Shown here: positions 56,617 to 64,000 of the stretch, piece by piece
Layout of the letters: each line of letters starts with the position of its first letter
Numbering within the stretch: position 1 is the first letter of the stretch
Source: Nematostella vectensis
Taxonomy: Eukaryota; Cnidaria; Anthozoa; Actiniaria; Edwardsiidae
Direction of reading: 5' to 3'
Assembly (NCBI RefSeq): GCF_932526225.1
Contig: NC_064047.1
Span: 12,036,460 to 12,100,459 of the forward strand
Length of the DNA: 64,000 bases
Position numbers and translations under genes: made by a program
The notes under the pieces: generated by a model
Seen by the model: only the letters and a program-made list of their open reading frames with translations
Databases searched by the model: none
What the model was told of the DNA's origin: nothing

Positions 56617-57533
56617 TGTAGGTAGGTAGGTAGGTAGGTAGGTAGGTAGGTAGGTAGGTAGGTAGGTAGGTAGGTAGGTAGGTAGGTAGGTAGGTAGGTA
56701 GGTAGGTAGGTAGGTAGGTAGGTAGGTAGGTAGGTAGGTAGGTAGGTAGGTAGGTAGGTAGGTAGGTAGGTAGGTAGGTAGGTAGGTAGGTAGGTAGGTA
56801 GGTAGGTAGGTAGGTAGGTAGGTAGGTAGGTAGGTAGGTAGGTAGGTAGGTAGGTAGGTAGGTAGGTAGGTAGGTAGGTAGGTAGGTAGGTAGGTAGGTA
56901 GGTAGGTAGGTAGGTAGGTAGGTAGGTAGGTAGGTAGGTAGGTAGGTAGGTAGGTAGGTAGGTAGGTAGGTAGGTAGGTAGGTAGGTAGGTAGGTAGGTA
57001 GGTAGGTAGGTAGGTAGGTAGGTAGGTAGGTAGGTAGGTAGGTAGGTAGGTAGGTAGGTAGGTAGGTCGGTCGGTCGGTCGGTCGGTCGGTCGGTCGGTC
57101 GGTCGGTCGGTCGGTCGGTCGGTCGGTCGGTCGGTCGGTCGGTCGGTCGGTCGGTCGGTCGGTCGGTCGGTCGGTCGGTCGGTCGGTCGGTCGGTCGGTC
57201 GGTCGGTCGGTCGGTCGGTCGGTCGGTCGGTCGGTCGGTCGGTCGGTCGGTCGGTCGGTCGGTCGGTCGGTCGGTCGGTCGGTCGGTCGGTCGGTCGGTC
57301 GGTCGGTCGGTCGGTCGGTCGGTCGGTCGGTCGGTCGGTCGGTCGGTCGGTCGGTCGGTCGGTCGGTCGGTCGGTCGGTCGGTCGGTCGGTCGGTCGGTC
57401 GGTCGGTCGGTCGGTCGGTCGGTCGGTCGGTCGGTCGGTCGGTCGGTCGGTCGGTCGGTCGGTCGGTCGGTCGGTCGGTCGGTCGGTCGGTCGGTCGGTC
57501 GGTCGGTCGGTCGGTCGGTCGGTAGGTAGGTAC
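56617..57533 (+). repeat. Expanded GGTA/GGTC tetranucleotide array
   Basis: About 112 GGTA units (56617-57064) switch abruptly to about 114 GGTC units (57065-57520), then two to three GGTA. Starts about 24 bp after the exon 2 donor. Confidence 0.95.
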
Positions 57534-57539
57534 CCTCTA

Positions 57540-57887
57540 TGGACTCTTGAATAGGCTACCTAGTTTTACCTTTTACTACCATCTCGAAGGTCTTTCTCAT
57601 GTTCAACTCCATTCGGTTCTCCAGCGCCCAGCGCTTGATGTTGGTAACTTTCTCCAGCGATGAATCAATCGTGTCTGAGCCAGATATCACAGGCGTCCTT
57701 ATTGTGATGTCATCCGCATATTTGATTAATAGAGAGTTGGCGCTAGCGTTCTGAATGTCATTTACCATGATAGAGAATAGCAACGGTCCTAGCACCGTTG
57801 CTTGGGGGACTCCTCTACTGATTCCAAGGAAACTGGTAGCCATCCCATTAACCACAACTCGCTGCTTTCGATAGGAAGCCAATTATC
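57540..57887 (-). pseudogene. LINE RT C-terminal piece (unit C)
   Basis: GVPQATVLGPLL (Gly to Ala change in the usually GVPQGT motif) and YADD; further decayed than A and B. Confidence 0.78.
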
Positions 57888-59631
57888 CACAATCTGTTAC
57901 AAAACTAATGGGACACTTTCCCTCCCCCTTCCTCAAAGTTGGAGAGCAAATGGTCACCTTGCTACTGCTTGTGTTTTGAGCTGAAAAATCGCCTCTAACC
58001 AATATTAATCGGGGGGAGAGGGTTGGCGGTTGTTCGTATAGGAAGTGTACCACTTACTTTTGTTGAAGATTGTCTGAGCAAGTGACTGACAGGTCCTGGA
58101 ACAGGAAACACTATCGTTGATAACGCAACGACAATACAACTATGCGAACGTCAAAATCAAACACATACAATTATCGTGCCAGAATCGCGCGTAAAAATGG
58201 ACAGAAGCTTCAGAGACGACTATTTTTCATTGTAAACAATGAAAAATCTCATCTGTTTCTTCATATAAGAAATACCGCCTATGAAGAATTTATTACGTGA
58301 GAGATTTTCACTACAAATTTAGTCACGCAAGCTTGTCTCGGGGAGAAGGTCAATTCAATAAATTCATCTGTTTTACAATAGTTTTGCTAAATATCTGACA
58401 CTTTGACACACAGTTATGCTTGAAGAGTTCAAGCAAAGTGTATGCAATGCTTTTTCTGTGGAGCATTCGCTAAAATCGACGGCTACAGACTACGTCTTCT
58501 GTTCTTGCTTACGTGGCTCAACGATTAACACCAACGGTTAACCATTTTAAAATTGTTTAAGAAATGCCTTACGAAAGAAATTCGAACTCTAAAATAATAC
58601 AGTAACAACTTGAGATTCAAGCTCATAAATTGACACTAGTTTTGTTTGAATGAGGGTTTGCATTTTGGAGAGAGAGCTCATGGTAGATGGTTGACCGTCG
58701 TTTTACTAAGATAAAAATAAAGTTTATTTTTATATAAACGGTCTACCACGGTTGACCGCTCAAAAAAGCCCTATTATATATTTCAAATCATTTGTAAGCT
58801 TCATATACCTAAATAGCTTTGTGATGGTAATAGAATAGAAGAATGATTGAAGAAATCCGGCTACCATGAGTGGGAATAATGTTTTTTCTAAAAATGGTAG
58901 ACCGTACACGGTCCACACCCGCTTTTTTGCACCGCCATGCTAAATATATAAACACTTGTTGTGATGTTCATTGAAAATGAAATGAGACGAGGCTCTCATG
59001 TTTTCTACAACAGATAAACCGCCTATTTATCGCTTTCTTTAGTCGATTTGTTATTTATTGTTTAATTGGGAAATACTTATTAGGCGGTGATCTTTTTATT
59101 CTCTATGCCTTTATTTATTACCTACATTGGCCATAAAAGCGGTGTTTTCCGGCTAAATACTCCGAGGGATGGCTGCTTTTGCAAATGGAGACAGTCGGCA
59201 CGATATATAGACAGTCTCTTTGGCAACATCAAATAAATTTTATATTTTACAAAATTATAGTCTGCAAATATCCCAGCGCACCTTCATTTAATTCAAATTA
59301 ATTGAAAAAAATATTCCAAATAGCGCACAGATATCCCAAAAATATTTTCTGGGGACGTCAACATGTTTACTTCAAGCTCGAATAATTAATAGAGTGAAAA
59401 ACTTTCATTAGGGTATGCGAATAAAGAGAATACATTTTAAGAAATCGATGATAACCGTGACAAATTCCAATCGTTCCCCTTCTGAGACAATCTGTTACAA
59501 AACTGATGGGACACTTTCCCTTCCCCTTCCTCAATGTTGGAGGGCAAATGATCACCTTGCTACTGCTTGTGTTTTGAGCTGAAAAATCGCCTCTAACCAA
59601 TATTAATCGGGGGGAGAGGGTTGGCGGTTGT
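57888..59631. mobile_element. Nested insertion in the LINE, rearranged (unit C)
   Basis: Keeps only the last ~185 bp of the left direct repeat, the middle, and most of the right repeat; a deletion at 59631 joins it to LINE sequence further in. Confidence 0.6.
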
Positions 59632-60420
59632 AGGAACAGAGTTCGTTTCTGCAGACAAGACGCTTGAAAATCCTCATGATGATATTAGTCAGTGAGATTG
59701 GTCTGAGTTGACTACACTCTGTCAGAGGAGATTCCTTAGGGATGGGCGAGATGTTCGCTAACTTCCAAGCCATTGGGACAGTTTGTTGTTGGAGTGAACA
59801 GTTAAAGATATTTGTGACAACAGGTGCAAGATGGTGAGAAAAGTCGCGCCAGAGCCAGTACGGAAATTGATCGGGCCCTGAGGCAGTTCGTTTCTATGTG
59901 ATGAAAACAACTCATTACATCGCTCTCACTTACCGTTGGGGTTCGGGTGCCTCAGGTATCTCCAGGCGCACAGGGACAACATATGCCTTATCAGTATTGG
60001 TGGCTTGAAAATGTGAGTTGATGATGTCGGGTGAAATCACCAATGATGATGATGATGCGCGTTCCCTGTGTCTTCCGGCCAGTTATTCTATTGGCTGTCT
60101 CCCACCATTCTTTTGAACCGCATTTGTGTTCCTTATGAACAGCTTCCACCTGATTACTCCGAATGAGAATGTTGATACACTCTTGGCGCCTCAGAATGTC
60201 AGCACGGGTTCCTTTATGCGCGATTCTGTTCCTGATGTTACAAAGGTGTTTAACCAGGGGGGACATGTAAGGTGGGTCTCTGGATGAGACTTTTGACCCT
60301 AATGAGCGGAAAACATTCATTGAACATCGACCACAGGCTCGCATTTAGCAGCTCCACACTCTCCTCTAGGTTAGCAAGATTTTTAATAGGACTCCAGTCG
60401 AAAACATTTGTTTTTCCTGA
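59632..60420 (-). pseudogene. LINE RT N-terminal piece (unit C)
   Basis: Shorter than in B because of the deletion at its left edge; DPPYMSPLVKHLCNIRN region conserved. Confidence 0.75.
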
Positions 60421-61238
60421 TCAAATAACTGAAATCCTCTGCTATCAAACCTCTCATCACTTTTCAGAAATTTAATTTTACCTTTGATTTGATTTGTGCA
60501 TTGTTTTTTTTTACCCCCAGTAACTCTATGCCTAAATTCAACCTCATGGTAGTGTAAAGTAATTTTTGTTTTTTTAATCATGTAGTTTTCATTGTATGTA
60601 TACCCCGAATTATTTACATTTATTACATTATGAGTAGCGACTGAAGGGATCAAAGCCGCAGTTCTTATCTAGAAATAATTGAGATAATTTTAAAGCAAAA
60701 AATACATAGGATACCAGATTCACAATTTTTAAGCACCAGCGTTTTGCGACGAGTAGAATACATAGAAGCATACCATAATACACAAGTCTTTATTCATAAT
60801 ATTTCCTGATGGTGCAATTCAGTTGTAGATCTTTTGCTGAATGGTAGTTCTACAAAAGGTGGTTACGGGTTAGGTTTATTCGAAAGATTAATGGTGATCA
60901 AGTCCAGCGTTTGTGACACTTCGATAATTTGTCCTATTTATATATAATTTTGGGCGAAGGGATTTTGATCCTTTCTGTAATTGACAGAGAGTGTCTTTTG
61001 ACACAAATCCAATCCTGATGGTGGAACTTTGGGCCCAGAATACTCTAGGAATCTTGATTTGGGGCAGGACTTTGTACGACCACACAACAACAGCAGCAAC
61101 AATTTGTACTAACCTTTTGGGTGACACACATATACACTGACTTTACTTGTTTGAGACATGATGAGGATAAGGAATTGTGCCTTCTTGATAAAAAGAGTAT
61201 TGGTTACTTATCTGGTGATGGTGTAACTCCGTTTGTAG
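60421..61238. other. Intron 2, distal part, unit C
   Basis: As in units A and B; nothing recognised. Confidence 0.5.
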
Positions 61239-61481
61239 GTCTTGAGCAGTCCGCCATCCTCAGCGGCAAAGGTCCAGAGTACCTCCGAGATCTCTTGGGA
61301 TTCCTGAAGCCCGTGCAGCAAAGTCCCAAGAGTCGCTGGGTCAGATGTTTCTCAGCAAAGAGAGATGGCTGGGCTGCCAGGACCTTCCATGAACAATGCA
61401 ATGGCAAAGCGCCGAACATCGTACTCGTTAGTGTTGGAGGAAGATACGTGTTTGGTGGCTACTCTGACGTAGCGTGGACAA
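61239..61481 (+). CDS. TRIM-TLDc C exon 3: TLDc N-terminal half
   Basis: Same length and phases as A and B; FHEQCNGKAPNIVLVSVGG variant. Confidence 0.85.
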
Positions 61482-61882
61482 GTGAGTACACTAATGAATA
61501 CGAGAAGGGTGAGGGTCGAGATGTCCGATCATGTTTGTAAATTATTGTTTGTAAACTATTTTTTGTTCATTACCATGAACTTTAAACTTAAGACTTGCAG
61601 TACGTTTTCCTAAGCCACCTTCCACCCAATATGTATTACGTCATATGATAAAAGGATTGGATAGACAAATATAGATATAGTTTGTTAGCAGCTACCATGG
61701 TATTACATGAGGTGAGCTCGTTAATTTTGCTGTTTGGTGCAGGAAAATGTTTTTACATAATTACAAGATTTTTCCTTGGACAACCCTTAAAGTAGGTGTT
61801 ACTAAAATCGAGAAATTAAACAGAAACTCTGGATATCTTAGCGCAATTACATTCTTACTACTTCTGTTATTTATTTCCTGTT

Positions 61883-63323
61883 ACATCGCAATACTGTAAT
61901 TCAGATGCTTCCGAAAGCAGTTTCGTGTCTACATCGCAATACTGTAATTCAGATTCTTCCAAAAGCAGTTTCGTGTCTACATCGCAATACTGTAATTCAG
62001 ATTCTTCCGAAAGCAGTTTCGTGTCTACACCGCAATACTGTAATTCCGATTCTTCCGAAAGCAGTTTCGTGTCTACATCGCAATACTGTAATTCAGATTC
62101 TTCCAAAAGCAGTTTCGTGTCTACATCGCAATACTGTAATTCAGATTCTTTCGAAAGCAGCTTCGTGTCTACATCGCAATACTGTAACTCAGATGCTTCC
62201 GAAAGCAGTTTTATGTCTACATCGCAATACTGTAATTCAGATTCTTCCGAAAGCAGTTTCGTGTCTAGATCGCAATACTGTAATTCAGATTCTTCCGAAA
62301 GCAGTCTCGTGTCTACATCGCAATACTGTAATTCAGATTCTTCCGAAAGCAGTTTCGTGTCTACATCGCAATACTGTAATTCAGATTCTTCCAAAAGCAG
62401 CTTCGTGTCTACATCGCTATACTGTAATTCAGATTCTTTCGAAAGCAGTTTTATGTCTACATCGCAATACTGTAATTCAGATTCTTCCGAAAGCAGTTTT
62501 ATGTCTACATCGCAATACTGTAATTCAGATTCTTCCAAAAGCAGTTTTATGTCTACATCGCAATACTGTAATTTAGATTCTTCCAAAAGCAGTTTTATGT
62601 CTACATCGCAATACTGTAATTCAGATTCTTCCGAAAGCAGTTTTATGTCTACATCGCAATACTGTAATTCAGATTCTTCCAAAAGCAGTTTTATGTCTAC
62701 ATCGCAATACTGTGATTCAGATTCTTCCGAAAGCAGTTTCGTGTCTACATCGCAATACTGTAACTCAGATTCTTCCAAAAGCAGTTTCGTGTCTACATCG
62801 CAATACTGTAATTCAGATTCTTCCAAAAGCAGTTTTATGTCTACATCGCAATACTGTAATTCCGATTCTTCCGAAAGCAGCTTCGTGTCTACATCGCAAT
62901 ACTGTAATTCAGATTCTTCCGAAAGCAGCTTCGTGTCTACATCGCAATACTGTAATTCAGATTCTTCCGAAAGCAGCTTCGTGTCTACATCGCAATACTA
63001 AAACTCAGATTCTTCCGAAAGCAGTTTTATGTCTACATCGCAATACTGTAATTCAGATTCTTCCAAAAGCAGTTTCGTGTCTACATCGCAATACTGTAAT
63101 TCCGATTCTTCCGAAAGCAGTTTCGTGTCTACATCGCAATACTGTAATTCAGATTTTTCCGAAAGCAGTTTCGTGTCTACATCGCAATACTAAACCTCAG
63201 ATTCTTCCAAAAGCAGTTTCGTGTCTACATCGCAATACTGTAACTCAGATTCTTCCGAAAGCAGTTTTATGTCTACATCGCAATACTGTAACTCAGATTC
63301 TTCCGGAAGCAGTTTTATGTCTG
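61883..63323. repeat. 48-bp VNTR in intron 3, unit C (~30 copies)
   Basis: Same repeat family and edges as in A and B. Confidence 0.85.
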
Positions 63324-64000
63324 AGTATCCAGGGTGAAGCCGGCAGAAGGAAGATCTTAGGACCCAAGTTTATTTTTCTTTCGATAATCTTTCTAATAAT
63401 CGTTTCATAATTTATCGTGTTTGGGGACAAACACAAGATTGACAAGGGAGGTATGTTATAGGACGGTTTGTTATATTGTTTAGGTTATAGGTTATTGTCG
63501 TCTAGTATTTCATGTTACTATCTTGAAGTTTTATTTATCTTTCAAGGATAATTTAGATTTTGTTGATGGTTTCCTAAGTCTAGATTTTAGCACGCCCGTG
63601 GACCCTCCGCATCGATGACCTTTTGGTGCGTCTAAATCCAGGGAGTGTACAGTTTCTTATACGTGGCGAAATCTCCGGTTTCTTTTTGTTTTGGAAATTT
63701 TGTTTGAACAGTTAAATTCTTTCTAAATTGTATGCCACCGCCCTCACTCCTTGGTTTAGACATCTCTACTTGTATCGTTATTTCAATTAGGCGAAACTGT
63801 TGTAGACACGCGCTCTTTCAGCATGCGCAGTTAAGTTTTAAAAGTTGCTGAATCATTAGTGTTATTTTAGAGTTACCTTGACTTCATAGATTATTCTGTA
63901 AATACGCAGGGACGAGAAACCAACTCTGTGATTTCCCACGCCCTCACGCTTTTGTCTGATTGGTTCGTTTTGCCAAATTTTCTCCGTTTCCTCTTGAATT
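63324..64000. other. Intron 3, distal part, unit C (to window end)
   Basis: Matches 15481-16155 of unit A; no exon before the window ends. Confidence 0.55.

Larger units (their letters stand above)
55016..61481 (+). other. TRIM-TLDc gene C, partial model (last exon beyond window)
   Basis: Exons 55016-55198, 55696-56593 and 61239-61481 (183+898+243 nt) keep phases 0, 1 and 1. Exon 2 lacks five codons (DVISV) near its end and has many substitutions between B-box1 and B-box2 (for example RFQPV for RLRLL). The TLDc C-terminal exon should lie about 0.9 kb past the window end, judging from unit A. Confidence 0.75.

Overview
The window looks like repeat-rich nuclear DNA of a marine invertebrate. 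A cnidarian (coral or sea anemone) is my best guess, from the mix of TRIM/TLDc genes, BEL/Pao and Ty3/gypsy LTR elements, a CR1-like LINE and tandem hammerhead-ribozyme repeats. This is an inference, not a proof. There are spliced genes with GT..AG introns, AT-rich introns, several MITE-like inverted-repeat elements and one 200-bp run of N (3861-4060). I see no operons, rRNA, tRNA or CRISPR.

The backbone is a tandem array of a 14-17 kb unit. Unit A is 4061-20922, unit B is 20923-35042, and unit C starts at 35043, is interrupted by about 17 kb of other DNA (35731-52800), and resumes at 52801 to the window end. Each unit carries one plus-strand gene for a RING - B-box1 - B-box2 - coiled coil - TLDc protein. 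I reassembled it from four exons with matching phases: 565 aa in A, 554 aa in B, and C cut off before its last exon. Intron 1 holds a MITE. Intron 2 holds a tetranucleotide array and a minus-strand LINE split by a nested non-coding element. Intron 3 holds a 48-bp VNTR, about 35, 9 and 30 copies in A, B and C. The units end in a 51-bp minisatellite (about 31 copies in A, 2 in B).

Units A and B begin with a 77-bp satellite followed by three tandem ~357-bp monomers. Each monomer contains a recognisable type I hammerhead self-cleaving ribozyme (six in all). This organisation matches the metazoan retrozyme class of small circular-RNA retroelements and is the most striking signal in the window. Unit C lacks the ribozyme array at the corresponding place. 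A seventh, weaker hammerhead-like motif lies at 36731-36776.

The 17-kb interruption of unit C holds a decayed Ty3/gypsy element (minus), the 3' end of a spliced gene resembling a BEN-domain gene (plus, stop at 41839), a decayed BEL/Pao gag (minus), a 5'-truncated BEL/Pao pol with its 3' LTR (44530-49026, minus), several tandem repeats, and MITE/foldback elements. The first 3860 bases duplicate 44412-48271 with no difference that I noticed, and end exactly at the N gap, so recent duplication and assembly duplication must both be kept in mind.

Functionally the cluster suggests a recently amplified family of TRIM-like E3 ubiquitin ligases with a TLDc tail. The last coding exon differs between A and B more than the introns around it do.
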